A DNA stretch of 64,000 bases from Oopsacas minuta. Its lineage: Eukaryota; Porifera; Hexactinellida; Lyssacinosida; Leucopsacidae. Shown piece by piece: positions 22,701 through 34,410 of the stretch. The stretch's first letter is position 1. Each line of letters opens with the position of its first letter. The position numbers and the translations under genes were made by a program. The stretch is taken from assembly GCA_024704765.1 (NCBI GenBank), contig JAKMXF010000348.1, positions 69,165-133,164 on the forward strand, in the 5' to 3' direction. Under the pieces are notes generated by a model that was given only the letters and a program-made list of their open reading frames with translations, was not told the DNA's origin and ran no database searches.

Positions 22701-23754
22701 CGTTTGGGAAATATGTACACACGCTTGCGGAATATGTAAATCCTCATGGGAATAAAGGGAATATTGAATAGATGCATCCACATACGGAAATTTTTACCTG
22801 TTCTAACTTCAACCTTTTTAAATAAAGACCTCGATCCCCTTTCAATCGAATAGTGATAAACTAGTAAATAAATCCTTCCATAATGTCAAAATTTGTAAAT
22901 AACGGCCATGATCCTCTCGTAAAGGTAGTTGCTTATGTGCATGCGAATTTAGGTTATAAATAGCTCAACTTTGAACTGTTTGGGAACAATATTCACTAGA
23001 GAATAGTGTTTAGAGGGCCATTATTCACCAAAGGGCATGATTGGGAAGCCATATTCCTTCGGTAATAATCAGGGTTGGGGTCTATTACATTCGTTCAATT
23101 ACAATTAAGAATCAATTACAAGACATACACAAATTACAATTACAATTAATTATAATTATAGATGTATGAAGAAGTTCCAATCAAAATGAATTTCCCGAAA
23201 TTATTATTAATTCCAATTACAATGAGTCATTATTTACTTTACTATTCAAGGATGACAAAACTGTTAATTAATATAGAAAGATAAAATTATGGACTTCCTA
23301 GTAATGAGTATTAATATAGTAGACTCCGCAATAGAACTACCGGTGAATCGGGTCACTTGGAGCAGGGTATTATCCAGGCGTATGCGGCGGATATATTAGG
23401 GCAAATATATATATAGGCGTATGAATTAGAGCTGTACCGGATTAGAGATTTTTCTACTCCGACGGGATCCAGATATCGGATATCCTACTAGAATTGTATT
23501 ACAGAATATTCAAGATCAAGGTGTATAAATTAGATTCTGTAGGCGATCGGGCCTCTTCAATGCTAGGTTTCTGTAATAGTAGAAAATTAAGTACACTACA
23601 CATTGATATGTATGCACTTGTGAATATTTAAGTGACATCATATTTGGGGTATGGTATGTATTATATATTTCATCCAATATATACCCATATATTCCCATAT
23701 ATTCCTATATTCCATATTCCGTATGAGATAAATTTGGTCTTTCTTCTCAATTTC

Positions 23755-26700
23755 TAAACAAGACTCTACGAGAGCACTGTGCAGCGAGTGTGACGCCAAT
23801 ATTTCACGTGGGAAGAATTCCAAAACATACAGTACATCCCCACTGTGGAATCATTTGAAATATTCATATCCAGAATTATTTACACGTACTAACAAATCAA
23901 AATCTTCTCATCTCACATGTCGATTACAGCCAGGACAGCTTTGCAACAATGCACGAAATGTTATTGAATAACCATACCCAATATTCCTCTGATCGCACAT
24001 CCTCAATCAGATCTACAGGGTGTATCAAAAGTGCTGTCGTATTATATATTTGACTATAACATAGTCAATACACGATATAAACTTATACTCTATTTATCAA
24101 TATAATGCTCTGACCGATTTATAACTTCGCTAATGCGGTTAGGCATACCATTTATCAAATTTTGAAGAATCACAGGGTCAATCCAGACCACACCTTTTTC
24201 AAATGAATTACGAGGGAATTTATAGTGCTAACTTCGGGGAGTTTACTGAGCTTGTCTGTGAGGATTGACCATAAATTTCGATCAGATTCAATTTCGGGGA
24301 GTTGCCTGGCCAGTCAACCTTCGCCTAGTAGTTTGGCAGGTGTTCTGAACACCAAGTCTGAGTGTGCTTGGCGGTGTGGGCTGGAGCGCCATCTTGCATA
24401 AAAATCGACTGGGACATCTTTTTAGTCATAGACTGATCCAAAATAGTGCCAGAATTTGTTGTTCTTCTTATCGCATCCATGCAAGATCCATTCAATATTA
24501 TTTCTCGTTTATTCTCCTTTAACAGTCTGTTTCTGAGGGATTATATAAAGTTCTGAGAGTGCCTGATGAGACATCATCCTCCAAACTTGGATTTTCGTCG
24601 GGAATTTAACACATTTGAATGGCTGAACATCGGCCGAACTATGTGATCACACTCGGTCGTTCTGCCTGTTTGGTAGTACAAATAGTTGAAAAAGTGATTC
24701 ATCGGACCATAAAACCTTCTCCCAATCTGTTGACAGTCCAATTCTTGTGTTTTGAGGGCGAAGAGGAGTCGATCTTGCATCATTTTATTGGTGAAACGAG
24801 GGATTCGCTACCTTTTGTAAGGATAAACACTGATAGAATGCCTCAAATAGCGATGGACTGTTGAATGTGAAGCGGAAAAACAGAATTGACCAAGGTACGT
24901 GCTATAAATCGTGTAGATTTTCCTCTCTTGCACAAAGTCTTGGATATGATGATCTTAGGAACGCGAGAAAGGATCTTTGGGCGTCCGCACCTGGGTAAAG
25001 TACTCAAGGATTATCCAAGTTTTTCCCGACGGGGCCAACATTAGACTGATCTAATTGAAATACTAGAGCTTCTGACACTTTTTAAGATTCAAACCAGCCT
25101 TTAGAATCCGAATGGCTTCATTTCGAAGTTCAATACCATGGCCGTTATTAATCCATTATGCGAAAAATGCCCAAAATGTAGAAACTTAGAAAAAATATCA
25201 AAAAGTGAGAATGTAGAATAATTTGTGCAGATAAATAACAAAACAAAGTTCAACTATCGGAATGATAACGAAATGATAAGAGTAAGGAATGGGTTGCGAA
25301 TATTATGAACATCGGATAATTGGTAGTTATACGACAGCACTTTTGATACACCCTGTAAGTGCAACTATTCAAGAAACGTTATATCAGACATTCGAAAAAA
25401 ACAAAATTAGTGACAAATTGATGATCCTCGTGCAATGGAAGTTCACTATCAAATCGGAGAGATGATAGCAATTGATAGTCAACCCATTTCTATAGTTGAG
25501 AATATAGGATTCAAAAGGTTGATCAGCCATATATCTCCGAGATATGAAATTCCAAGCTGAAAGTACTTTTAAGAAAGATAATTGCGAAAATTAATGAAAA
25601 ACTATCACAATATATCTCACAGCTTCTCAAGGACCAAAAAAACAAATTTTACTTCCGATATTTGGAATGATGTGCATTCAAACTTGTCATTTATCAGTTT
25701 AAGTGGTCACTTCATTGATCTATAGTTTCAGTGGAAAGATGTTGTACAAAATGTTAAAGATTTTCATGGTAGTCATACAGGATCCACCATTTCTGGTATT
25801 TTCAAGAAATAAAAGAGGGTTTTGGAAAATTTCTGATATAAAAAGTCATCTCCTCATTCCCGATAATGCCGCGAACATACGCCTAGGTGCGAAATTAGCT
25901 AATATTGAAAGCGAAAGTAGTTTTATACATACACTCCAATTGGTCTTAAACGATAGCATTTTACAACAAAGAGGTATCAGAGATATTTTTGAAATATTGG
26001 CAGAAACATTGTTGACCATTTTCATCACTCACCTTTAGTAACAAATGGTTTCAAAGATATTCAAAATGAGCTTGGAATTCCACAACAAGCTGATATCTAT
26101 TTCGGAAGTCATCGTCGATATACTAATTCTTTTACGATACCTTGAAAAAAAGGAAATGATGAAACAGTGCAAACAATGAAGAATGAATTAAGGAAATCTA
26201 TCGAAACACATTTTGTGATTGGTGGAAAGATATTTACCAAAAAACATTATATAATCGCAACAATACTTGACCCCAGGTTCAAAACTTCATTCTTTACAAT
26301 CCATCAGAAAGACTATTTGGATACTTTCAAGGATATGATTATTTCGGAGATGGTGAAAGATGCAGGACCTGAAGCTAGTTTGCCCACAAATATAAGAGAT
26401 AATTTGATAACTGACATCAATAGCTGTGAACCTGCACCACCAAAGAAATCTTTAAGGGAAGAAATTCGCGATTCTATCAAGAAGTGCTTTGATGAGATTC
26501 TAAGTGAAGCGTTAGATCACGAGAAAGAAATATCATATAGTGAGGGCGAGCTGATGAGCTTTAGTCATAGGGTGAGTCAGAATAAACAAGAAAATCAGTA
26601 TAAATTTCAACTTGAATGCTATTTGAAAGATCCATTACTCCCTAGATCGAAGATCCCTTACTTTGCTGGGAAGGGAATGAAGCTATCTATTTGTATTTAG

Positions 26701-26871
26701 TTACCGTTTCTGTGAAATATTTATCAGCTCCACCAAGTTTAATATACAGTGAGAGACTCTTTAGCACAGCAGGGATCATTTTGGACGTACAACGCAGCTC
26801 TCTTCTCCCAGAAAATGGGGAGCGATTAATATTCATTCAAAATAACCTCTCATTATTGAATTACAAATAGT
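23755..26871 (+). pseudogene. BED-finger hAT transposase pseudogene
   Basis: The N-terminal BED zinc finger is at about 23761-23900 (LCSECDANISRGKN…LWNHLKYSYPEL). Its last His position is Tyr, so the finger is probably inactive. The nested element occupies 24017-25355. After it come 'HYQIGEMIAIDSQPISIVEN' and 'ISPRYEIPS' (25440-25560), 'IPDNAANIRLGAKL' and 'FIHTLQLVLNDSILQQRGI' (25703-26038), then 'TILDPRFKTSFF' and 'YLKDPLLPRSKIP' (26167-26697). A stop follows, and then 'YLSAPPSLIYSERLFSTAGI' and 'LLPENGERLIFIQNNL'. The order and spacing fit a full hAT transposase. Several stops and frameshifts are present. Confidence 0.88.
24017..25355 (-). mobile_element. DD37E Tc1-like element C, nested in hAT
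   Basis: 1339 bp with perfect 27-bp TIRs (cagggtgtatcaaaagtgct…), TA at 24015-24016 and 25356-25357. The minus-strand transposase is heavily decayed, but 'GAPAHTAKHTQTW' and a degraded 'NSPKLNLIEI' are readable near 24390-24290. The perfect TIRs contrast with the poor gene, so it may have been mobilised in trans. Confidence 0.92.
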
Positions 26872-27169
26872 TGTTATGTGCTCTAGAGCTGTAATTACTC
26901 ATATTCCGTTATCGTAAATTACTAAAAATATCCGGAAAATGGCCGAATACCAGATTAGAACCGGACATCCTGTACAGCTCTAGTATGAATATTCATCTGT
27001 AGGCGTAGAAACTCCTATACTGTAATACAAAATGTACAGTCTAGGAGTATGAATTGTTTTAAAATACATTTCCAGGCGTATGACATACAGGGCCTGGATG
27101 AAACCCTAATTGGAGGAGAAGAACCATATGAATAGTATAATTTTACCTATGAACATTGTAATCGGAACA

Positions 27170-27385
27170 AACCCTGGTAATAATGTTGAGGCAACAGTAT
27201 TCCCTAGTGAATAATGTTAGAGAAACATAATTCACCAAAGAGGACCCTTGGCGAACCATGTTTCCTAGTTATAATGTTCAGGGAACACTATTCAATGTGA
27301 CAGCGGCCGGACCAAAAATGTCTGAATAATTGGGCTGGTTAATTAATAAGGTCCGTCTGGATTTGTTTAGGCCGTCTTGGCCAGT
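27170..27385 (-). repeat. Right arm of the inverted repeat around the hAT element
   Basis: Reverse-complement counterpart of 22430-22700 (ggaccaaaaatgtctgaa; gtccgtctgg; ttcagggaacactattca). See that entry. Confidence 0.45.
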
Positions 27386-28375
27386 TTCAAAAATCCTAGA
27401 TAAGCCACTGCTTGTATCTAGAATGCTATGATACTTTATTGCTAAAAATATATAGAAGTGTATTTATCCTATTAAAATGTAAAAAAGGTATTTTTCGAAT
27501 TTATAGCCGGTCTGGGCAGTTCTGGAAATTGATCAAGTATTTGACCAAAGAAAATTGCTTGTATTAGTCACCTTTGTCAATTGGTGTCAAATTTGCGGTT
27601 CGAAATTATATTTTAGAATATTCAAAATGCTGGTATACATAATTCTAATTAAAAAATTCAGGAATGGGAGACCATTCAAAACTTTTCTAAACGAGTCAAG
27701 CCCAACCTCAAGTCCTTGTAAATGGGCCTAAGTTCAAACAATTTTCCAAGCCCTGTTGCCATTCTTTGGAAGCAATAACTATTTCAAAATAGTACACCAA
27801 AGATAATACATTGTGTTATTATTGTAAGTTTTCATAAAGGGAGGATGCACTGTCTGATTATGACGAAGTCTTTAAGTAAAGTAGTCATATTTATTGCTTG
27901 TAAAGGGATTGAAAAGGGTTCAAAGGGGGTTAAATGGCTTGAAGCTCTTCGATAAAAGGCTAAGTCCAAGTCTTGACTTAAACCCTTTTTACAAGAGGGC
28001 TAAGTCTGAAATCAAGTCCTCTAAATGCATGGGTAAAATCCAAAGGGCTTAAGCCCTTCTGCGCCACTTTACAAGTTTGGGCCACCGTAGTTAGGATTCC
28101 TATTAATACTAGATACTGACAATAATATTTTCCCATTAATTCAACTATGGAAAACCCATAAATTACACTCAAATTTGAAAAGACTATTTTGGGATATTAC
28201 CACACTGTGTTATATTATTCTATGTACGACCATGACTTTTAATTAATAAGCTGGACTTGAGAATATTTTACCAAAATATCAATTGAATTATTGGAAATAA
28301 AAAACACTATGTAAACTATGTTGGATATAAGTACATAATCCATAGAGCAACTAATATTATACGTAGTGGATTAAA
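27386..28375. other. AT-rich DNA, no gene seen
   Basis: Has low-complexity stretches built on 'caagtcc' and 'gggcttaag' (27690-28060). No recognisable coding sequence. Confidence 0.5.
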
Positions 28376-28381
28376 ATATAT

Positions 28382-29040
28382 GTCTATATTATTAAATCAC
28401 AATTGTTGTCTGTCTGTCTGTCTGTTTGTTTGTTTGTTTGTCCGTTGTCAAGAAGAGGATTTACAGTATGCAATTTTGAAATTGTCGCATACCTATGTTT
28501 TTATCGTGTTTATCAAAGAAGTAAATAGAATTCAATGAAACTTCACTAAATAATCGAACATGCTGAATCCGATTTTCACACTTTCGGATTAATCATATGT
28601 AAATTTATTGTCGCTTTTAAGAATATAAAGTAAACAAATTTCAAAATTGAGGTAGAATTATACTTTCAACAATTATACTGGGATAATCGAGTATCCCGAG
28701 TCCTAATATGGTATTGTAAACAACATATTGTGAATATTTGTTTACTTTTAGGTACATAAAGTAAACAAATTTCAAAATTGAGGTGGTTTCATACTTTCAA
28801 CAAGTACACTGGGGTAATCGAGTATGCTGATTCAGAATCTCAATATTGTAAACAACATCAATATTATTAAATCTCAATTGTTGTTTATCTATTTGTTTGT
28901 CCTTTGAATACTTCGAGGCGCAATGCGCCGAGTTCATCACGAAGCGACGAATCAAAGGCTTGTTTATGTTATAACGCATTACTAATTAGCACGTGGGCGA
29001 TGAGCACCGAAATTCGTTTCGCGGAATTTGAGTTACCTAC
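28382..29040 (+). repeat. Helitron-like dispersed repeat, copies 2a and 2b
   Basis: The first unit starts 'tctatattattaaatcac' with a gtctgt/gttt tract, and is similar to 7832-8170 throughout. Its inner part 'gtaaacaaatttcaaaattg' is itself duplicated (28630 and 28750). A second start ('tcaatattattaaatc') is at 28858. It leads to a GC-rich inverted stretch (gaggcgcaatgcgcc, about 28915), typical of Helitron 3' hairpins, after a much shortened body. Confidence 0.55.
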
Positions 29041-29357
29041 CGATATTTCAAGGTAAAGATTATAAAAGAACACACGTGTATTAAACTAAACCTGCGTTAG
29101 TGAACACCTCTAAATAGTGAACATAAATTTCGTTCCGGTGGGAAAGAGGTTTGACTATACAACCATTGGAATACCAGAATACTTCGAATTTTGGTAGTAC
29201 ACACAAGAAAATTTGGTGAAGGAATAAATAACCAGTGAAAATGTCAACAGAATTATACATAATCTCGGACAAGAGTATCTTGCCCGCATAAATAATTTAA
29301 CTAATCAGTAGAATTATTCACTATGAAATAATATTCTGTTGAAATCGTAATATTGAT

Positions 29358-30248
29358 CTATTGATAAGTACCATTGATATAAGGCATTAGATTTTCCATA
29401 AACCATTCATTACTAAATTCCAGATGGTCTGAGGGACAAGCAATAAATCTTAGCTTCTTGGCATCGTTCATTTCTTTTAACCCAAGTCTATCTTCTAGAT
29501 AGATAGCGCTCTCATTAAGTGGAATAAGCTTTTTGGTATTTCCTGGAGCATAAAAACCAAACCATTCAGTTTCTTTTGGTTCTACCATAGTGTCTTTTGT
29601 AAACATAACAAGTATAAAAAGTGTTAATTTCTGTAAATTATTTTTATCTTGCAGATTTCCAACATCGCGTTCATGGTTTATTAGTGCAAGAAAGTTACTC
29701 TTTTGTATATATAAAGGCTCATTTTCAGAATCATGCCAGTATTCAGCTTGTACAACATGTTCTTGAATAAAATTGGAATATACTCCTAAATTAATGCTAT
29801 CTCGGATGAGTTCACAAAAAATCGAATGGTCAGCATTACAACGGGGAAATCCAAACACACCTTGGTGTTGACCACCCACTGATAAGAGAATCTTCATTGA
29901 AGGCTGAGGGCAACGCTGTGCTACAGCTCTCAAAAATTGTCCTCCCTGAGATAATCCCATTGCATTATAACCATTTCTTAATTGGGTATCATTCCTAATG
30001 ATGTTGCAAGCAATTTCAATTTGTTTGTTTACCTCCATGAAAAATCCATTTTCAGTATCCTCAACAATATCATTGCCAATTTGTAGAGAATGAACATAAA
30101 TACCTGGAGCCATGTGCTTAATATCCACAATTATACGTCCAATACTCAAAGGGTTACAACAGGAATCTCCCATACCATGCCATATAACGAGTGGAACATA
30201 TCCGCTAACAATAGCCAAGATATAAATGAAAAAGAGAGCTATAAGCAT
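29358..30248 (-). CDS. PPT1: Palmitoyl-protein thioesterase 1 (PPT1) homologue
   Basis: Lysosomal alpha/beta hydrolase that removes palmitate from S-acylated proteins during their breakdown. The 296-aa protein starts with a hydrophobic segment of about 16 residues that fits a signal peptide. Strong PPT1 hallmarks follow: 'PLVIWHGMGDSCCNPLS', 'GYNAMGLSQGGQFLRAVAQR', 'SVGGQHQGVFGFPRC', 'VQAEYWHD', 'EWFGFY' and 'DRLGLKEM'. The catalytic triad is S100 (GLSQG), D219 (KDTMVEP) and H275 (SDHLEFS). The spacing is nearly that of human S115/D233/H289. The length is typical for the family (about 300 aa). The whole protein lies in one exon with no frame damage, whereas many animal PPT1 genes are split. 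It could be a naturally compact gene or a retrocopy under selection. It is the only host gene I can name here. Confidence 0.96.
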   Translation of the reverse strand: MLIALFFIYILAIVSGYVPLVIWHGMGDSCCNPLSIGRIIVDIKHMAPGIYVHSLQIGNDIVEDTENGFFMEVNKQIEIACNIIRNDTQLRNGYNAMGLSQGGQFLRAVAQRCPQPSMKILLSVGGQHQGVFGFPRCNADHSIFCELIRDSINLGVYSNFIQEHVVQAEYWHDSENEPLYIQKSNFLALINHERDVGNLQDKNNLQKLTLFILVMFTKDTMVEPKETEWFGFYAPGNTKKLIPLNESAIYLEDRLGLKEMNDAKKLRFIACPSDHLEFSNEWFMENLMPYINGTYQ

Positions 30249-30427
30249 ACTAAAAAGATATTACAATCGGGCAAAAGTTAGTTGGAAATTGGTTATAATT
30301 AATTCAAACGCCAGCATCAGCATTAAGCTAGTCATAATTCGGAGTGTTCCTTCCAAGCAAGCCTGAGATTTTTCACTTGCAACAACTTAGTACCTCAGGT
30401 TAGTTTAAGCATTGAATAGCTAAATTC

Positions 30428-30700
30428 TTGATGGGTTGGGTCCTACGCGAACGAGTTATATACGCAGCACTACGTACCTCAATGGTCCATCCAAATTCCA
30501 TTGAATGGACTTCCGTTGTAATACTGAAGTTGCTACAGGGTCCTAAATGCCTCAGGAAATTTAGAAATTATGAAATTATTCCAAATTTTGATAATTTGGA
30601 ATTTTTGTAGTTATGATGACGAATACTCCCATGAGGGGTTATACTTTGAAAATAATTATGACGTCAGGACTTTTGTCACATTGAGGGGTTTTGGTCGCTA
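30428..30700 (+). repeat. Diverged copy of the 33.4-kb arm repeat
   Basis: Shares 'atggtccatccaaatt.cattgaa', 'gatgacg' and 'a.gacgtcagga…ttttg..(a/g)cattga.gggg' in the same order and orientation as 33450-33690. Non-coding. Confidence 0.5.
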
Positions 30701-30903
30701 CTCGGCGGGATAAAATGGGCGTTTCATGCATCGAGTTTATTCTATAGCAGAAATTTTGGTACAACTAAGTATTGTACTGGAAGGTGATTCCCTTTAATCG
30801 ACACTAGGGGTTACTTTGAAGTCATAAAACTCGTCGAATAATGAACAGGGAACTTTAGAACACTAAAATCGGACAAAATTTGACAAAGTTATAATCATTT
30901 TAC

Positions 30904-31060
30904 TATATAAGCCAAAGTCTATGGGGAGAAATTCCAATAACTGACTGAAGCCAACTTATATGTTATATGTTTGTTTGTATTCACTTTGCTTATGCATACT
31001 ACTCTCATACGTTCAGCATTTCTATGAGTTTGTATTTAATGTTTTACAGGAGTAAAATCT
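30904..31060 (+). repeat. Inverted repeat, left arm
   Basis: About 155 bp closely matching the reverse complement of 33277-33430 (shared stretches: 'tatgtttgtttgtattcact', 'catactactctcatacgttc'). Identity looks high, so a recent duplication or the two ends of one element. Confidence 0.8.
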
Positions 31061-32145
31061 TATGGTTTACTGTTTGCATTATAACAAATCCGAGTACGTG
31101 TTCAGTAATATTCGTCCGAAAAATGAAGTGGGGGGCGCTCATAAACCTATTAATAGGCCTTGGCATTCCGCATGGGCCCCAGCACACACTCCTGATACTA
31201 TACTACATCCATGACTAATCACTATATTCAAGGGAAGTACGCATATCTTAAGCATGCTGTTCCCTCTAATTTTCTGGGGAAATATGATGGGGATGCCGTA
31301 AAATTCCAGGGGGTACAACCCAAATTCCGGTGAAACAAGCTAAAATATTATGCATTTCAGGCAAATATCCTGGTGATCAAACATTTTCTAGCGAAATTCT
31401 GGGATTGTAAGGTCTAAAAATGAGAACATCACAGAATAACTGTCACGCTTTAACTGGTCCTGGGGCCACGACTGGTCCACCCGGACCAGTTATGAATGCT
31501 ACAACTGATCCCGATGAGTTTTCCAATACATAACCTTGTAACTCTGATTAAACAAACTATACACGATGCAATTTTGTTGCATGTGACACATTTAGGTAAG
31601 ATAACATAATGTTGAGGGTAAGATGCGATCAAATTGCAGCTGAGATTTTAGTTTGTAATTTGAGCTAAATATTGCAGTGAATTCATATTTGAGCACGCAC
31701 TCTTTCAAAACTAAACCTTAGATATGCAACATGTCTATATTTACGCAACAACTACATTTATCTAGGTTTTAGTTTAAGGCTAATAAATTGGGTCTATATT
31801 CTTAGCAACATATTTTGCTGCATAAAAACAACTTAATAAATAGTGAATTAACCCTTGTGAAAGTGTTCAGATTATTGAGTTACTGGGTGTCTGTAGCGGT
31901 TACAATTCAGATTATAAGTGATGCCTAGTACACTATGACTATATTGATGTATATATTACCAACATTCTAAGAAAATATTTATTATGATGGAATTTACAGA
32001 TACTGATTTATATTACTGGATATAAATCTCTAATTCCTCTTAGAATAAATCCCAAAATACTTTTCTTATGTCTCTTTCGCCAACAAGCCTCTATGAGATG
32101 GGTCTTAAGTAATTCAGGATTTGTTGTCTGTCCTCTTGTCTGCCT
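31061..32145. other. AT-rich DNA, no gene seen
   Basis: Includes a short inverted motif near 31453-31495 (actggtcc … ggaccagt). No recognisable coding sequence. Confidence 0.5.
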
Positions 32146-32151
32146 CTTTTT

Positions 32152-32475
32152 TTACACCTCCCCCAACTCCCTTCTATGGGTGTGTACATGAGTCACTGGG
32201 TCTACGAAATTCTCGGAATGGTTAACTGTGTAATGGGTATATCCAGAGTGACTTAATATATTGCAGAAAGCCCACTTATCAGAATAAATTATTGTTTGTG
32301 GATGAATGAACCTTTGGATAATTGGCAGAAGAGTGGCTGTTGAGCGATCAGGTACAGTAACCATAATTATATCATCTGTATCCCTCTCAACCATCCGAAT
32401 ACCCACTGGCCAGCTAACAGTCTGCCTCTATTATATTTTCCTTTGTCGAATTTGGATTCGTCTATCTCAACCGAT
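32152..32475 (-). pseudogene. Merlin/ISXO2-type transposase remnant
   Basis: Minus-strand reading 'VEIDESKFDKGKYNRGR' and 'GQWVFG' (32470-32405), then, after a one-base shift, the frame 32406-32152 with 'MVERDTDDIIMVTVPDRS', 'IHPQTIIYSDKWAF', 'GYTHYTVNHSENFVDPVTHV'. These are the conserved blocks of the IS1595/ISXO2-like transposase domain used by eukaryotic Merlin elements, with Asp (EIDES), Asp (YSDKW) and the downstream Glu region. The N-terminus and the element ends were not found. Apart from the single shift, the catalytic part is well preserved. Confidence 0.85.
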
Positions 32476-32479
32476 CTTT

Positions 32480-33276
32480 CCAGGACCTCCAATGGGTTAA
32501 GGGTTTGTTAATATTTCTTCCAAACATATACCCTTCATATAAATCTTTCAATCAACCACTGTGTTCGGACTCCATCCCAAATGCTTCTCCAAAATGCATG
32601 CGATTGCAAGTCCTCACTCCAATAGTGCGGGAACTTGAACATCAATAGGAGTGGAATTTTGGATGGTGTGAAAAGGACCCATGGTGGATCGAACACTTTC
32701 GTCTACATGGACTACATCTTCATTCATAGCCATCCTGAAAGTGAGAAGAATGTGTTTCATACATTTCTACTCCACAACGAAACTACATTCGACGAGCTAA
32801 TAAGCGATACGTTCTTAACCAGTTTATGTAATTATCACAAGACTATGCAAGGAGAATAATATCATCAATAATCAAATCCTGCGGGTTTTCACTGAAGACA
32901 GTGGGCTCAAGTATCGGCTGAAAATCCGTTAGTTGTAATATCAATACGTAGAATATTATATTTGCAACAATTACTTATTATATACCAGTCGGCCCATCGA
33001 AGTAACACAATTGCTAGAAGGAATGCCACAATTTGATGGCATCTTAATTTGAAATAACCACATTACTGGCAATGGCATTTTGTTGTTTTCATTAATACTA
33101 CATATTTGTTTACTATTGAAAATGTTGCATTCCTATTACAATGTTGGGTAATCATACACTACTTTGCAATCATGTGAATAGTTAGGAATTTAGAATATTA
33201 GTCTTCATATGTATTCTAAAAGTGGCTTCATTAATCATAAACGTGGATAAGTTAGTTTCATGACGTCTCATTTGTA
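32480..33276. other. AT-rich DNA, possibly the body of the Merlin element
   Basis: No clear protein blocks. The short frame at 32635-32859 has no recognisable domain. It may contain the N-terminal half or the end of the Merlin element. Confidence 0.35.
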
Positions 33277-33430
33277 AAACATCATAGGGAATAACATAAA
33301 ACACAAACTCATAGAAATGCTGAACGTATGAGAGTAGTATGCATAAGAAAAGTGAATACAAACAAACATATAGCGTATAAATTGGCTTCATTCAGTTATC
33401 GCAATATATCCAAATAGACTTTGGCTTATA
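33277..33430 (-). repeat. Inverted repeat, right arm
   Basis: Counterpart of 30904-31060 in reverse complement. It directly abuts the long palindromic element at 33435. Confidence 0.8.
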
Positions 33431-33434
33431 ATTT

Positions 33435-34410
33435 TAAGATTTTATTACCCATGGTCCATCCAAATTACATTGAAGTGGGGATACCGGAGATGCAATGTCG
33501 CGTTTGGTTAGTAATGTCTGCAATTCATGCGTCGGGTATAAGAAATAGTGAAATTTTTCGAAAAAAGATAAATTTTGGGTTTTCAGCCAATTTCCTGTAC
33601 AGATGACGTAATAATCGTATGAAGAGTTAGCTTTTGATTAGTACCATAACGTCAGGAAATTTGGCGCATTGACGGGTAACTGTGATTCAAATTTCAAACT
33701 TGTATCATGTATATTGGCTGAGAAGTGGTTCATATGAATATTTTTGAAAGATAAAGTGATAATGGAGTCATAATTTCACCATAGGTATGAATTTTCGTCC
33801 AATAGTCGAACTTCCGATCCAGGCCCAAAATACCCTTTGTGCTAAAGATAAGCCCAGGAGGTCTTCCAGTTTCTTCAATCAATTCTGTACATACAAACAT
33901 GTACGTGTATACATCTATACTATTAAAGCCAATTAATGGATATATATATATATATATTTAAACATAAATACATGTTTATGTCCAGAACTAATTGAAGAAC
34001 AGGAAGGTTCCCAGGGCGAATTTTTGGAACAAAGGGTATTGAGGGCCTGGAGCTGAAAGGTTCGAGTCTTGGACGAAAATTCTCACCTATGATGAAATTA
34101 TGACGACATTGTCACCGTTTTTTCGAAAAATAACTAAATCAGCCACTGCTCAGCCTGTACATGATAGATGTTTGAAATTTGAATCACAAGTAGACCTAAA
34201 TGTGTCAAATGTTTTGCGTGCGGTGATTTTAGCCAAATACAAACTCATCATGAGATTATTAAGTCATCATATTTGCACAAAAAAATTAAATTTCTCCAAA
34301 TTTTTAGACACGAAGTGCTCAGATTACTAACCTATAGCCACGTAAGAGCTGCAGTAACTCCATTAAATGTAATTTTGATGGGTTATTATTAATATAATAT
34401 TTTATTATCC
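33435..34410. repeat. Long inverted-repeat (MITE/foldback-like) element
   Basis: Two arms of about 440-460 bp (33435-33895 and 33975-34410) are imperfect reverse complements around a roughly 80-bp spacer. Matching pairs include 'gtgattcaaatttcaaac', 'gtcataatttcaccatagg' and 'ggttagtaat'. The spacer holds 'tctatactattaaagcc', which resembles the start of the Helitron-like repeat, and a TA run. Non-coding. The 61-codon frame at 33421 is not supported. Confidence 0.75.

Larger units (their letters stand above)
23427..26982 (+). mobile_element. hAT element with perfect 8-bp target duplication
   Basis: 3556 bp including a nested Tc1-like element, about 2.2 kb without it. The 8-bp direct repeat gtatgaat lies exactly outside both ends (23419-23426 and 26983-26990). 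The TIRs read tagagctgtaccggat and its inverted counterpart, with one mismatch in 16. The internal gene reads as BED finger, RNase H-like and C-terminal dimerisation blocks, all hAT hallmarks. The copy is dead. Confidence 0.93.
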
